A stretch of 64,000 nucleotides of DNA from Cyanobium sp. FGCU6. GTDB lineage: Bacteria; Cyanobacteriota; Cyanobacteriia; PCC-6307; Cyanobiaceae. The notes below the pieces were generated by a model, which ran no database searches, was not told where the DNA came from, and was given only the letters and a program-made list of their open reading frames with translations. Within the stretch, counting starts at the first letter, position 1. The number at the start of each line of letters is the position of its first letter. The position numbers and the translations under genes are program-made. This document shows, piece by piece, positions 44,077-57,290 of this stretch. The stretch covers positions 62,001-126,000 of the forward strand of contig JANWUR010000009.1 in assembly GCA_024958655.1 (NCBI GenBank), written 5' to 3'.

Positions 44077-45684
44077 TCAGGCAAGTCCTGGAGCTTGTAA
44101 GGGCGCCACTGCCGGAAGGCCTGCCGGAACTGCGCCGCTCCGCATCACCACTCTGCCCGGAGGAGAGGAGACCCGGGTGAGGGCGCCGGCTTCGCGGCCC
44201 ACCAGGGCCTCGATCGAGGCCCGGTAACTGTCGGTGAGGATGCGGGGGTAGAGGCCGATGCCGATGATCGGGACCAACAGGCAGGAGATCACGTAGATCT
44301 CACGGGGCTCGGCATCCACCAGATGGGTGTGGGAGGCAAGTTCAGCATTTTCTTTGCCGAAGAAGATCTCCCTCAGCATCGAAAGCAGATAGATCGGGGT
44401 GAGGATCACCCCAACGGCCGCCAGCACAGCCATCACGATGCGAAAACTGAGGCTGTAGGTTTCGCTCGTGGCGAAGCCCACGAACACCATCAGTTCGGAG
44501 ACGAATCCGCTCATGCCTGGCAGCGCCAGTGAAGCGAGCGAACAGACGGTCCATAGGGCGAACATCTTGCGCATCTTCTGGCCCACGCCCCCCATTTCAT
44601 CAAGCTGAAGTGTGTGAGTGCGGTCGTAGGTAGCACCCACCAGGAAGAACAGCGAGGCGCCGATCAGGCCATGGCTCACCATCTGCAACATTGCTCCGCT
44701 GGTGCCGAGGGCGCTGAAGCTGCCGATGCCGATCAGCACGAAACCCATATGGCTGATTGAGCTGTAGGCGATCTTGCGTTTTAGATTGCGCTGGGCAAAT
44801 GAAGTGAGAGCCGCATAGATGATGTTCACCACCCCGAGAACCACCAGCAACGGCGCGAACTGCACGTGTGCTTCCGGCAGGATCTGGACGTTGAAGCGGA
44901 GCAGGGCATAGCCACCCATCTTCAGCAGAATTCCGGCCAGCAGCATGTGCACCGGTGCGGTGGCTTCGCCGTGGGCATCTGGCAGCCACGTGTGCAGCGG
45001 CACAATCGGCAGTTTGACGCCGAAGGCGATCAGCAGCGCGGCATAACAGAGCACCTGGAAGCCCACCGGGAAGCCCTTGGCTGCCAGGGCGGTGTACTCG
45101 AAGCTCGGGGCTCCCCCACCAAAGAAACCCATCGCCAGCGCCGCCAACAGGATGAAGAGGGAACTGCCGGCGGTGTAGAGGATGAACTTCGTGGCCGCAT
45201 ACTGACGCTTTTTCCCCCCCCAGATGGCGAGGAGAAGATAGACCGGGATCAGCTCCAGTTCCCAGGCCAGGAAGAAGAGAAGCATGTCCTGCACTGCGAA
45301 GACGGCGATCTGGCCCCCGTCCATCGCCAACAGCAGGAAGTAAAAGAGACGCGGCTTGAACGACACCGGCCAGGCTGCCAGGCAGGCGAGGGCGGTGATG
45401 AAGCTGCTGAGCAGGATCAGCGGCATCGACAAGCCGTCGGCGCCCACCGACCATGCCAGCCCCAGATCCGGCAGCCAGGACACCCGCTCCACCAACTGCA
45501 GACCAGGATCGGCCGGGTCATAGCCGTTCAGGTACCCGCCCACCGTGAACAGGAAGGTGATCAGGGCCACCCCGAGGGCATACCAGCGAACACGCCGCCC
45601 GTCGCCGGCATCGGGAACGAAGGGAATCAGCAGGGAGGCCGCAATCGGGAAGAGGATTGCAGCGCTCAACCAAGGAAAGGACAC
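44077..45684 (-). CDS. ndhD: NDH-1 subunit 4 (NdhD1-type)
   Basis: A proton-pumping membrane subunit of 535 residues with about 14 helices. Conserved stretches are [103 protein letters not shown] and [20 protein letters not shown]. The GTG at 45684 is used. In most cyanobacteria ndhD1 directly follows ndhF1; here they are separated by 2.6 kb. Confidence 0.95.
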   Translation of the reverse strand: MSFPWLSAAILFPIAASLLIPFVPDAGDGRRVRWYALGVALITFLFTVGGYLNGYDPADPGLQLVERVSWLPDLGLAWSVGADGLSMPLILLSSFITALACLAAWPVSFKPRLFYFLLLAMDGGQIAVFAVQDMLLFFLAWELELIPVYLLLAIWGGKKRQYAATKFILYTAGSSLFILLAALAMGFFGGGAPSFEYTALAAKGFPVGFQVLCYAALLIAFGVKLPIVPLHTWLPDAHGEATAPVHMLLAGILLKMGGYALLRFNVQILPEAHVQFAPLLVVLGVVNIIYAALTSFAQRNLKRKIAYSSISHMGFVLIGIGSFSALGTSGAMLQMVSHGLIGASLFFLVGATYDRTHTLQLDEMGGVGQKMRKMFALWTVCSLASLALPGMSGFVSELMVFVGFATSETYSLSFRIVMAVLAAVGVILTPIYLLSMLREIFFGKENAELASHTHLVDAEPREIYVISCLLVPIIGIGLYPRILTDSYRASIEALVGREAGALTRVSSPPGRVVMRSGAVPAGLPAVAPLQAPGLA

Positions 45685-46011
45685 AACCCGCAGGCACCAT
45701 CTGTTGGGAGTGTAGAAATCGCACGTGCTGGGGCACTGCGCGCATGCGGGATATCACACAGATTGTGGTGAGAGCCGGCAGCCCACACGCGAGGGGGCGG
45801 GAGGCCCGAGAACAGCTCCCCAAGGTTCAGGAAGGAAATCTCAGGCGTATCGTTGCGGGAACAGCGCAAGAATCAGTGGTTATCGAGCGGCCAGAGCGCA
45901 TGACTGGCGGGCGTTCTCGGGATCCGGTTTGCTGATCTTGCCTTCAACCTGGGCTTGATGGTTGATCCCATACAAGTGATTCTGTAACTTAGGGCCATGA
46001 TAGCCAGATCG
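45685..46011. other. 327-bp gap with no convincing gene
   Basis: Short open frames occur on both strands, but none has recognisable protein character or a good start. The base composition drops towards the sugar cassette. The gap should carry the ndhD promoter on the minus strand and may mark one edge of the insertion between ndhD and ndhF. Confidence 0.6.
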
Positions 46012-46815
46012 CTAGATGTCTTTGAACGAACATAAACGATAGGGTCCACCTTCGATGATGGTCTGGCAACGCTCAAGCAGAGCAAGATCTTCTTCATACC
46101 CATGCTGACCAGGATGACACATCAACTCGATGGATGAGGATCGTTGAAAGGGTTTCCTCCGGGAATCTTCGAGAAAGACATCCAGTCCGGTGAATACCTG
46201 CGGCATCCGGCTTCCCCGCAACCGGCAGGTGGCTGACCAGGCCTTCTTGGCCAGGATTCTTGTGAGGGGTGGCGTGCTGTGGAGCCTGCGGCCGTAAACG
46301 TTCATGGTGGCACGCATCCGCCAGATTCCATGCTGCTGCTGGAGCCTGCGGATCACCGGCAGCATCCAGGGGATGGTATGCACATGATGGTGCGAATCGA
46401 AATGAGAAATTTCTACTCCCAGGGAGCGGGCTTGCCGAATCTGGGCATCCAGTTCGCGAAAGCATGCGGCCATCAGATCCCTGTCGCCCTTGAGTTGGCG
46501 GATGGAGCCCGAGAATGCCCCCTCCTCATTCAGCAATCCGTGAGTCGCCAGCGCAGAAGGATCGGAGAGGGGTTGGAACTCGGTGAGATTCAGATGAATG
46601 CCGAAGCCTGCCCTCGCTTGGTGCCGGTGCGCAAGGGCCGCACCTTCGTTGCAGCAAGGGCCGTTGGCCATGAGCGTGGCACTGCTGATCCACCCATGCA
46701 CCAAAGCTTTTTCGATGGACTGGTTCACTTGTTGGGAGAACCCAAGATCATCGGCATTGATGATCAGGCGCTGAAGGCCCAGGTGGTGGTCCTGTGAGGT
46801 TGTTGGAGGAATCAA
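46012..46815 (-). CDS. ChbG/YdjC-like carbohydrate deacetylase
   Basis: This 267-residue protein has the YdjC/ChbG metal-site motifs: LIINADDLGFSQQVNQSIEKAL near the N-terminus, GIHLNLTEFQPL, and HFDSHHHVHTIPWML. Family members remove acetyl groups from chito-oligosaccharides or glycolipid sugars. It lies 3 bp downstream of the glycosyltransferase gene on the same strand, which suggests they act on the same glycan. Confidence 0.88.
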   Translation of the reverse strand: MIPPTTSQDHHLGLQRLIINADDLGFSQQVNQSIEKALVHGWISSATLMANGPCCNEGAALAHRHQARAGFGIHLNLTEFQPLSDPSALATHGLLNEEGAFSGSIRQLKGDRDLMAACFRELDAQIRQARSLGVEISHFDSHHHVHTIPWMLPVIRRLQQQHGIWRMRATMNVYGRRLHSTPPLTRILAKKAWSATCRLRGSRMPQVFTGLDVFLEDSRRKPFQRSSSIELMCHPGQHGYEEDLALLERCQTIIEGGPYRLCSFKDI

Positions 46816-46818
46816 GGC

Positions 46819-48045
46819 TCACCTCAGGGTGGGCTGGTCGCGACATACCTTGTCAAGGGCCTGCCGCAGGCTTGCCGTGATTCCAGCATAGGAGAAGTGG
46901 CAGACGTGGTTGCGAGCCTTCTCCCCGATCTGATGGAGATGTTTTCGATCCGCAATTGCATCCTCAAGACAGTTCGTGAGTGCCTGAATATTGCCTGTGG
47001 GGAAGACCCAGCCTGTTTGTCCTGGCACTACAAGGTCGTAGGCGCATCCCACGTGATCGCTGACTATGGCTGGGCAGGCAAGGTTCATGGCTTCATTGAC
47101 CACCAGTCCCCAGGTTTCGCTTTCCGATGGCAGGGCAAGCAGGTCTCCCATGCTGTAGACAGCGGGCATCATGCTCTGGTTCTGGAACGGCAGGAAATGA
47201 ACGCCATCCAGGCCGAGATGCTGTGCGTGAGTGCGAATGGATTCTTCTAGATGGCCTTCGCCAACGAAAACAATTTTTGATGATGCGATCAATGGGGTGG
47301 GTAAGTTGGCGTAGGCGTAAAGAAGGTCAAGTGGGCGTTTCACAGCAACAAACTTGCCCACAAAGAGAATGACGATCTCCTGGCCAATACCGATGCTTTC
47401 GCGAAGGGTCAGTGCCGTCGCTGCGGCAGTGGTTCCGGCGGCGGCAAAGCGGGCATTGTCGACGGCATGCCGACCCATGAACAGCTTTGAGGTCGGTACA
47501 CCATTGCTGCGGTAGTACTGATGATTAGCGCTGCCAACCACGAGAAAAGCCGCGAACCTTCTGAATAGAAAGCTGCGACCTAGCTGGTTGAGCTTGCTCT
47601 TCAGGCCTTGCTTCCTGTTCAGATTGTGTGAGTCGCCGCGCAGCAGAAAGGGAATCTTCCAGAAGCGAGGATCCAGCAGTAGCAAAATATAAGTGAGAAA
47701 GGCATAATTCATCAACAGGATGGCGTCGGGTCGCCAGGCTGCCAGGCGGGGCGCAAGGCCGGGGTTGATGTAGCCAAAAAAGTGTTGATTGCCTGGTTTT
47801 GTTGCCCTGTTAGGGATGAACTCGTATTCGTGACCTTCAAGCAGTGGGATGTCCCATTGCAAGGGCCTGCCGAATCCAGGGTCATTGGCAGTGGAAACTC
47901 CAAGATCCCAGAGATAGAACACTTTGAGATCAACGCCGGCGTTGTCGGCCAGTCCATTGAGCCAGGGGGAGATGTATTGCACCGGATGGCCGGCAACGAT
48001 AGCCAGCCTGCGCTTCGGCTGGCTAGGGGTTTGCCTGGGTTCCAT
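46819..48045 (-). CDS. Glycosyltransferase, GT4-like (GT-B fold)
   Basis: This 408-residue protein (438 from the in-frame start at 48135) opens with RRLAIVAGHPVQYISPWLNGLADNAGVDLKVFYLWD and has the donor-binding Rossmann half ILFVGKFVAVKRPLDLLYAYANL, VFVGEGHLEESIRTHA and the Ex7E-type motif SESETWGLVVNEAMNLACPAIVSDHVG. It should add a sugar from a nucleotide donor to a surface glycan or lipid. The lower GC than the flanking ndh genes suggests transfer. The ATG at 48045 is chosen because conserved sequence starts a few codons later. Confidence 0.88.
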   Translation of the reverse strand: MEPRQTPSQPKRRLAIVAGHPVQYISPWLNGLADNAGVDLKVFYLWDLGVSTANDPGFGRPLQWDIPLLEGHEYEFIPNRATKPGNQHFFGYINPGLAPRLAAWRPDAILLMNYAFLTYILLLLDPRFWKIPFLLRGDSHNLNRKQGLKSKLNQLGRSFLFRRFAAFLVVGSANHQYYRSNGVPTSKLFMGRHAVDNARFAAAGTTAAATALTLRESIGIGQEIVILFVGKFVAVKRPLDLLYAYANLPTPLIASSKIVFVGEGHLEESIRTHAQHLGLDGVHFLPFQNQSMMPAVYSMGDLLALPSESETWGLVVNEAMNLACPAIVSDHVGCAYDLVVPGQTGWVFPTGNIQALTNCLEDAIADRKHLHQIGEKARNHVCHFSYAGITASLRQALDKVCRDQPTLR

Positions 48046-48310
48046 GGCCCTGGCCGGTGTTCCGGCCCTCAAGGATGGAATGGGTGGTTTCGCCCGAGAC
48101 CGCCAAGGCCAACTCACACCCAAAAGGCGAAGCATTCATATCCTGCTGCTTTGTATCGGGCTTGAAACTGCATCAATCTTCCTGGGTTTCCTGAAGAAAG
48201 CATGGTTATGGCGAGGGCATGCGGAGTGACTGTGAATCGATTGATTGTTTGCTCGCCGTCCTGCCTACTATCCCACCGATTCACCGCCAGGTGCTGGTGT
48301 TGGCGGCGGC
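48046..48310. other. 265-bp gap upstream of the glycosyltransferase, downstream of ndhF
   Basis: This stretch is AT-richer than the flanking ndhF gene. It contains a possible 30-codon N-terminal extension of the glycosyltransferase (to 48135) and otherwise no recognisable gene, repeat or terminator. It is probably the other edge of the inserted cassette. Confidence 0.5.
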
Positions 48311-50314
48311 TCAGCCGAAGGCCCCGAACAGCACGACGAGGGCGATCACGCCGCCGAACACGATCAGGGCATAGAACTGGGCACGGCCGGTTTCGAAGTA
48401 CTTGAGCCCCTCACCGCTGCCAAGGGTGAGCAGCCCCGTGAGGTTCACCACCCCATCCACCACCTTGGCGTCCACCTCCAGCACCTGGCGGGCGAGCCGG
48501 CGGCTGCCCTGCACGAACAGGCGCTCATTGATGGCATCGAGGTACCACTTGTTGGCGAGGAAGGCGTTCACGGCAGGAAAACGGGCTGCTACGGCCTGGC
48601 CCAGATCGATGCGGCGCAGGGCGTAGGCCGTTACCGCCAGCGCGATGCCGGTGAGGGAGATCGCCACCGAGGCGCCTGCCAGGGGCAGGAATTCTCCCCA
48701 GGAGAAGTGCTCCGCCATCTCGGCGGCCTCGTGCGGATCGAGCAGGCCGGCGAAACGACTGTTCCAGGGAGTGCCCAGCAGGCCGATCAGCACGGAGGGA
48801 ACCGCCAGCACCGCCAGGGGCAGGGTCATCTGCCAGGCGGATTCATGGGGGTGGTCAGCGTGGGCGTGCTGGTCATCGCCGCCGGAAGCCTTGCCTGCCG
48901 CCGAAAGCAGCTGGGCGGCGATCGCTCTGTCGTTGCCGCGGAACTCGCCCTCGAAGGTGAGGAAGTACAGGCGGAACATGTAGAAGGCGGTCATGCCGGC
49001 CGTCACGAAGCCCATTCCCCAAAGCAGGGGGTAGGTGGCGAAGGCCTGGCCGAGGATCTCATCTTTGCTCCAGAAGCCGGCGAGGGGAGGGATGCCGGCG
49101 ATGGCGATGCAGCCGATCAGGAAGGTGATGGCTGTGATCGGCATGTGCTTGCGCAGGCCGCCCATCAGGCGCATGTCCTGGGCGAGCACGGGCTCGTGGC
49201 CCACCACCTCTTCCATGGCGTGGATCACCGAGCCCGAGCCGAGGAAGAGCATCGCCTTGAAGAAGGCGTGGGTGACCAGGTGGAACATGCCGGCCACCGG
49301 GGCGCCGCAGCCCATCGCCAGCATCATGTAACCCAGCTGCGACACGGTGCTGTAGGCCAGCCCCTTCTTGAGATCCTGCTGGGTGAGAGCGATCGAGGCT
49401 CCCAGGAACAGAGTGATGGTGCCGATCACGGCGATCACCACCTGCACAGCAGGAAATGGGGCGTAGACGGGTTGAAGCCGGGCCACCAGGAACACACCGG
49501 CGGCCACCATCGTGGCGGCGTGGATCAGGGCGGAGATGGGGGTAGGGCCCTCCATGGCGTCCGGCAGCCACACATGAAGCGGGAACTGGGCCGACTTGGC
49601 CATCGGCCCCATGAACACCAGCAGGCAGAGCAGCACCGCCACGCCATTGGACAGACTGCCAACGGCCACCGCCTCGCTGAGGCGGCTGCCGATCTCCTCG
49701 AAGCCGAAGCTGCCGGTGGCCCAGAACAGGCCCAGGATGCCCAGCAGCAGGCCGAAGTCGCCTACCCGGTTCACCACGAAGGCCTTCTGGGCGGCGTTGG
49801 CGGCGCCGTCGCGGTCGTACCAGAAGCCCACGAGCAGGTAGGAGCACATGCCCACCAGCTCCCAGAACACGTAGATCTCCAGCAGGTTGGGGCTGATCAC
49901 CAGGCCGAGCATCGAGCTGCTGAACAGGGCCAGATAGGTGAAGAAGCGCACATAGCCCTTGTCATGGGCCATGTACCCATCGGAGTACACCATCACCAGC
50001 AGGGCGATGGTGGTGACCAGCGACAGCATCACGGCGCCGAGGGCATCGACCCGGAAGCCCATCTGCAGGTTGAAGGTGCCGGCCGACGCCCAGTCGAACA
50101 GCACCTCCCGTGGCCCGGCACCGGCCAGTTGTTCAGCCAGCACCGCGAAGCTGAGCACCGCGGCGGCCCCCACGCAACTGAGCAGTAGCACTGCCACCGG
50201 TTTGCGGAGGCGGTTGACCGTCCGGTTGAAGGTGATCAGTCCAAGGCCGGAGAGACAGGCGCCCACAAGGGGAAGTACCGGAATCAACCAGGCGAGTTCG
50301 GCAGCGGAGGGCAT
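48311..50314 (-). CDS. ndhF: NDH-1 subunit 5 (NdhF1-type)
   Basis: The largest membrane subunit of NDH-1, 667 residues with about 16 helices. Landmarks are GFRVDALGAVMLSLVTTIALLVMVYSDGYMAHDKGYVRFFTYLALFSSSMLGLV, FWELVGMCSYLLVGFWYDR, AAQKAFVVNRVGDFGLLLGI, FPLHVWLPDAMEGPTPISALIHAATMVAAGVFLVARL and LAYSTVSQLGYMMLAMG. Its length and NdhF1-like C-terminus fit the respiratory/cyclic electron flow form rather than the CO2-uptake form. The ATG at 50314 is used. Confidence 0.96.
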   Translation of the reverse strand: MPSAAELAWLIPVLPLVGACLSGLGLITFNRTVNRLRKPVAVLLLSCVGAAAVLSFAVLAEQLAGAGPREVLFDWASAGTFNLQMGFRVDALGAVMLSLVTTIALLVMVYSDGYMAHDKGYVRFFTYLALFSSSMLGLVISPNLLEIYVFWELVGMCSYLLVGFWYDRDGAANAAQKAFVVNRVGDFGLLLGILGLFWATGSFGFEEIGSRLSEAVAVGSLSNGVAVLLCLLVFMGPMAKSAQFPLHVWLPDAMEGPTPISALIHAATMVAAGVFLVARLQPVYAPFPAVQVVIAVIGTITLFLGASIALTQQDLKKGLAYSTVSQLGYMMLAMGCGAPVAGMFHLVTHAFFKAMLFLGSGSVIHAMEEVVGHEPVLAQDMRLMGGLRKHMPITAITFLIGCIAIAGIPPLAGFWSKDEILGQAFATYPLLWGMGFVTAGMTAFYMFRLYFLTFEGEFRGNDRAIAAQLLSAAGKASGGDDQHAHADHPHESAWQMTLPLAVLAVPSVLIGLLGTPWNSRFAGLLDPHEAAEMAEHFSWGEFLPLAGASVAISLTGIALAVTAYALRRIDLGQAVAARFPAVNAFLANKWYLDAINERLFVQGSRRLARQVLEVDAKVVDGVVNLTGLLTLGSGEGLKYFETGRAQFYALIVFGGVIALVVLFGAFG

Positions 50315-50392
50315 CCGGCACGGTCGCAATCTTCGGGAGTGTAGGCAGATCGGCCCGCTGCTCTGGGGACTGTGCGGGTTGGGCCATCGCTG

Positions 50393-51142
50393 TCACCCCA
50401 GCCAGTGGGCCAGGGCGGTGCGGGAGAAGGCGGTGGCCCCCAGGCCAATGAAGCGGTGGGCCCACCAGAACACCCCCACGGCGATGGCGATCCCCAGCTG
50501 GGCCGGACGCAGGAACTCGCCGGCCAACAGCTGCTGACGCCCGTCCAGCACCGCGCGGAAGGGAATCACCGAGGTGCTGGCCCTGAGTTCCTCGAAGGCT
50601 TCTCCGAAGCGGTGGCGCAGGCGGCGGTCGCCGTTCCAGATCGCGAACAGGTGGTGCGCGACCAGGCCCGCGCAGGTGGCCACCATGAAGCTGCTGCCGA
50701 TCCAGAGCAGGTGGGTGGCACACCAGAGAATCTGCCCGACCGCCTGGGGATGGCGGCTCACCCGGATGATCCCGGTGGCGTAGAGCCGCACCTGCGGCTT
50801 CAGCACTGCCGGGATCTCCAGCAGGTTGTAGGTGGCCGGGTAGAGGAACAGGAAGCTGATGGCCGTGCCGACCCACACCAGCGGCACGACCCAGGGCTGG
50901 TCCTGCAGATTCCACAGCCTTTGCCCGTCGTAGCGGTGGGCGAGGAAGTAAGCAATCACCACCACCGCCGAGGGGATGCTCACGGCGGCGAACAGCAGCC
51001 GCCAGGCCCGTTCGCCGATGCGCTCCGCCCCCCAGGCCCGCAGCGAGGCCCCGCCGCTGTGCAGCACGGCGAACACCAGCAGCAGCCCGAGCATCACCCA
51101 GCTGCTGTGGTGCAGGCCGAGGGCGTTGGCCGTGGTGGTCAT
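50393..51142 (-). CDS. NnrU-family membrane protein, probable 15-cis-zeta-carotene isomerase
   Basis: This 249-residue protein has about six helices and the NnrU/Z-ISO core: [55 protein letters not shown] and [31 protein letters not shown], with conserved histidines for haem binding in Z-ISO. It lies about 2.3 kb from crtP and crtB, which fits a role in carotene isomerisation between phytoene desaturase and zeta-carotene desaturase. The family also contains denitrification proteins, so the assignment is a strong inference. Confidence 0.78.
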   Translation of the reverse strand: MTTTANALGLHHSSWVMLGLLLVFAVLHSGGASLRAWGAERIGERAWRLLFAAVSIPSAVVVIAYFLAHRYDGQRLWNLQDQPWVVPLVWVGTAISFLFLYPATYNLLEIPAVLKPQVRLYATGIIRVSRHPQAVGQILWCATHLLWIGSSFMVATCAGLVAHHLFAIWNGDRRLRHRFGEAFEELRASTSVIPFRAVLDGRQQLLAGEFLRPAQLGIAIAVGVFWWAHRFIGLGATAFSRTALAHWLG

Positions 51143-51260
51143 GGGCGGGGACCGGGTTGTGAAGGGCGATTCTCGCCACCGGCCCCTCCCCCTAGAGTTC
51201 CTCGAGGCCCCAGCCTGCATCGGCAGGCCGATGCCCCGACCCCGGTCGCTGCCCGCTCCT

Positions 51261-52247
51261 ATGGCTGATCTGCCGTTCACCCTCGATCAGCTGCGGATCC
51301 TTCGCGCCATCGCCAGCGAAGGCAGCTTCAAGAAGGCGGCCGACAGCCTCTACGTCACCCAGCCGGCCGTGAGTCTGCAGATCCAGAACCTGGAGAAGCA
51401 ACTGGATGTGTCCCTGTTCGACCGTGGTGGCCGCAAGGCCCAGCTCACCGAAGCCGGTCACCTGTTGCTGAGCTACTGCGACCGGATCCTCAGCCAGTGC
51501 CAGGAGGCCTGCCGCGCCCTCGACGACCTGCACAACCTCCGGGGCGGCTCCCTGATCGTGGGCGCCAGCCAGACCACCGGCACGTACCTGATGCCGCGGA
51601 TGATCGGTCTGTTCCGCCAGAAGTACCCGGAAGTGGCGGTGCAGCTTCAGGTGCACAGCACCCGGCGCACCGGCTGGAGCGTGGCCAATGGCCAGATCGA
51701 TCTGGCGATCATCGGCGGGGAGCTCCCCGGCGATCTCAACGACCTGCTCCAGGTGGTGCCTTACGCCAACGACGAACTGGCCCTGGTGCTCCCCCCGAAG
51801 CATCCGTTGGCACGGCTGCCGGAACTCACCAAGGACGACCTCTACCGCCTGGGCTTCGTCTGCCTGGATGCCCAGTCCACCACCCGCAAGATGGTGGACC
51901 AGCTGCTCGGCCGCTCCAAGCTGGAGGTGCAGCGGATCAAGATCGAGATGGAGCTCAACTCCTTCGAGGCGATCAAGAATGCTGTACAGGCCGGCCTGGG
52001 CGCCGCGTTTCTGCCGGTGGTGTCGATCGAGCGGGAACTGGCGGCCGGCACCCTGCATCGCCCCCAGGTGGCTGATCTGATGGTGCGGCGGCAGCTGAAG
52101 CTGATCACCCACCCGGCGCGCTACTGCTCCCGGGCGGCCGAGGCTTTCCGGCGGGAGGTGCTGCCGGTCTTCGCCAGCCCCGACAGCCCCCTGCGGCAGG
52201 CGACCCAGGTCCGGGTCGAGGCCCAGACCCCCGCGGGCACCACCTGA
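51261..52247 (+). CDS. rbcR: LysR-type transcriptional regulator RbcR
   Basis: A 328-residue LysR protein. Its helix-turn-helix [59 protein letters not shown] and the effector domain [56 protein letters not shown] closely match cyanobacterial and algal RbcR/Ycf30, an activator of Rubisco genes. It is divergent from the carotene isomerase-like gene with about 120 bp between them. Confidence 0.93.
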   Translation: MADLPFTLDQLRILRAIASEGSFKKAADSLYVTQPAVSLQIQNLEKQLDVSLFDRGGRKAQLTEAGHLLLSYCDRILSQCQEACRALDDLHNLRGGSLIVGASQTTGTYLMPRMIGLFRQKYPEVAVQLQVHSTRRTGWSVANGQIDLAIIGGELPGDLNDLLQVVPYANDELALVLPPKHPLARLPELTKDDLYRLGFVCLDAQSTTRKMVDQLLGRSKLEVQRIKIEMELNSFEAIKNAVQAGLGAAFLPVVSIERELAAGTLHRPQVADLMVRRQLKLITHPARYCSRAAEAFRREVLPVFASPDSPLRQATQVRVEAQTPAGTT

Positions 52248-52287
52248 GGAGCTCCCGCGGGGCGGATCAGCCTCAGAGGGGAAACGA

Positions 52288-52979
52288 TCAGAACTGATCG
52301 CCTTCCGGCGTCACCCCCACGCTGTCATCGGCGGCTCCGGCCACGCCGGGGGTCTGGAACTTGTTGCCACTGATGTCCGTCTGATAGACGCAGCGCACGA
52401 TCGGCTTGTCACGGATCGAGCCGATGTAGGCGAAGGTGTTCATCCGCTGCTTGCACTCGCGCATCTGCTCGGCGGTCACCGCCCCCTGCTTCTGCAGCAC
52501 CGCCCAGTTCTCCCGGCGGATCACGCAGCCCGGCTGCAGCGTGGGCTGGGTCACGAAGCTGCTGCTGGGGTTCATCGTGGTGTACAGCTCGATGTCCATC
52601 ACGAAGGCGCTGGCCCCCCACTGCTTGCAGAACTCGGGATCGGGCACGGCCATGTCGAGCTGCTGGCTGGAGGCGATGTTGCCCTGGTTGCCGGCGGTGT
52701 TGCTGGAGACGGCGGTGCCGATGCCGATGCCCAGCACGAGCACGCCCGCAAGCACCGCGATGGTCGACACGTTGAACTGGATGCCGCCGGGACCTCCACC
52801 CGAGCCCCCCGTCGGGCCGCCGGACCGTCCGCCGGGACCGGCGCCGTTGCGGCGTGGCCCATCCGAACCCCACGACTCCCGCGGAGCGGTGCGGTTGCGG
52901 CTGCCGACCTCCTCGCGGCCGTAGCGCGAGGCTGGCTCTTCATAGCTGCGGTCGTAGCGACCGGGGCCGCGGGAGCGGG

Positions 52980-52983
<4 letters not shown>
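52288..52983 (-). CDS. DUF3172 family membrane protein
   Basis: A 231-residue protein with an Arg/Gly/Ser-rich cytoplasmic N-terminus, one membrane helix ([23 protein letters not shown]) and a conserved C-terminal domain ([55 protein letters not shown]) with several cysteines. This is the cyanobacterial DUF3172 pattern, function unknown. Its GTG overlaps the ndhM stop by 4 nt, so it is coupled to ndhM. Confidence 0.85.
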
Positions 52984-55824
<2,841 letters not shown>

Positions 55825-55833
55825 GCCGGCCGC

Positions 55834-56811
55834 TCAGGCCAGCCCCAGCCAGTCCAGCAGAATCGGGTTCACCAGCTCGGGGGCCTCGTCGTGGGGGCAG
55901 TGGCCCAGGCCTGGCAGCACCCTGAGCTCCCGGATGCAGGGGAGCCGGTCGCGCCAGCGTGCCGCCTCCGCCGGATCCTCCCAGGGATCGCTTGCCCCCC
56001 AGATCATGCGGACCGGTACCGGCAGCTCCTCCATCAGATCGGGAGCCAGGTGGTCGTCGAACAGGTTCACGAAGCCGCGGAAGCACTCCACCGCTCCTGG
56101 ATCGCCCGCCGGCCGCAGCAGCAGTGCCACCAGGTCGTCGTCGACATGGGCGCCGCTGGGATAGGCCTGCCCCAGCACCCGGCGCACCACCTGTGGCCGG
56201 GCAAGCAGCCGGAACAGGGGTGAGAGCAGCCAGCGTTCGCGCACCAGGGCCCGCAGGAGCGGCCGGCCTGCACGCTCCCAGGGGGGCAGTTCCGCCACCC
56301 GCTTCTCGTCGAGGGTGCGCTGGGCGCAGTCGATCAGCACCACCTGGGCCGGCGGTCGGCCCCGTTCCACCAGCAGTCGTGCCGCCCTGAGGGCCACCAC
56401 GCCGCCGATCGAATTGCCGATCAGATGAACCGGACGGGGCCCGGCGGCCAGCACGACCGCTTCGACGAAGTCGGCCACCTGGGCGCCCCAGAGGTCGAAG
56501 CTGTAGCGGACGGCGCCTTCCTGTGGCTCCTCGCCCGCCAGTTGGGAGCGGGGTTTGTCGCTGGCGCCGAAGCCCAGCAGGTCGAGGGCATAGGCCTGGC
56601 AGTGGGGGGCCAGAGCGGGCAGGTTGTGACGCCAGTGGCCGATCGAGGCGCCGAAGCCGTGGATCAGCACCGCCGCCGGGCTGCAGCCCGCGGGGTCTGG
56701 CGTGCATGTCCAGACGACACTATGGCCCCGCCAGCACCATCTGGACGGGACCAGGGGATCCGAAGCCGGGGAGATCGGCGACGCGGGGTCGCCGGGCACC
56801 GCTTCAGACAC
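55834..56811 (-). CDS. Alpha/beta-hydrolase fold protein
   Basis: A 325-residue hydrolase with VLIHGFGASIGHWRHNLPALA, LDLLGFGASDKP, the nucleophile elbow LIGNSIGGVVALRAA and the histidine region LPGLGHCPHDEAPELVNP. The substrate is unknown; plant and cyanobacterial relatives include pheophytinase-like enzymes, but the elbow alone does not decide. A GTG at 56811 overlaps the end of the RNA-binding protein gene by 8 nt. The longer open frame upstream is out-of-frame sequence of that gene. Confidence 0.85.
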   Translation of the reverse strand: MSEAVPGDPASPISPASDPLVPSRWCWRGHSVVWTCTPDPAGCSPAAVLIHGFGASIGHWRHNLPALAPHCQAYALDLLGFGASDKPRSQLAGEEPQEGAVRYSFDLWGAQVADFVEAVVLAAGPRPVHLIGNSIGGVVALRAARLLVERGRPPAQVVLIDCAQRTLDEKRVAELPPWERAGRPLLRALVRERWLLSPLFRLLARPQVVRRVLGQAYPSGAHVDDDLVALLLRPAGDPGAVECFRGFVNLFDDHLAPDLMEELPVPVRMIWGASDPWEDPAEAARWRDRLPCIRELRVLPGLGHCPHDEAPELVNPILLDWLGLA

Positions 56812-57232
56812 CGACCTTCTGATCGGCCAGGAGGCTCTTGAGCTTGGCCAGTTCACCGGCCCAGCGGGGATCGGGGGCTTCGCTGTCGACGCTGTCGGCG
56901 TGCACCACCTTGTTCGCGGACTTGCGGGCGACCGTGCTGGGGGTGATGCCGTTACGGCGCTCGGCAGGAGCGCCGCTGCGGCTGTCGCGACGCTCGGAGA
57001 TCTCAATGCGCAGGCTGTTGCCGCCGAAGTCGCGGCCGTTCAGCTGCTCGATCACGGTGTCGGCGAGCTTCTGATCGTCGACGTTGGCGAAGCCGAAACC
57101 GCGGCAGACACCCGTGTCACGGTCGTTGACCGCCTTGAAGCGCACCCCCTCCCCGACGCTGGTGAACAGAGCTTCAAGCTCTTTGGCATCAAAAGACTGC
57201 GGCAGGTTGCCGACATAGAGACGAATGCTCAT
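56804..57232 (-). CDS. RNA-recognition-motif RNA-binding protein (Rbp type)
   Basis: This 142-residue protein has one RRM: RNP2 as LYVGNLP at residues 5-11 and RNP1 as CRGFGFANV near 44-52, then a basic/Ser-rich tail. Cyanobacterial Rbps bind single-stranded RNA, and several are cold-induced or localise thylakoid mRNAs. The tail ends WAGELAKLKSLLADQKVGV, unlike the glycine-rich tail of many Rbps. The ATG at 57232 starts the RRM directly. Confidence 0.92.
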   Translation of the reverse strand: MSIRLYVGNLPQSFDAKELEALFTSVGEGVRFKAVNDRDTGVCRGFGFANVDDQKLADTVIEQLNGRDFGGNSLRIEISERRDSRSGAPAERRNGITPSTVARKSANKVVHADSVDSEAPDPRWAGELAKLKSLLADQKVGV

Positions 57233-57290
57233 GGGAGGGAGGGCAGGAGAAAAATCTGGCAGGCGAAGGAACACGCCGTTGCCTGTGAAG

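Noticed and set aside
45747-45935. Short plus-strand frame upstream of ndhD
   Set aside because: It has no protein character or clear ribosome-binding site and falls in a region that should hold the ndhD promoter.
48245-50188. 647-codon plus-strand frame with many Gln, His and Glu residues
   Set aside because: Exact antisense shadow of ndhF; no recognisable domain.
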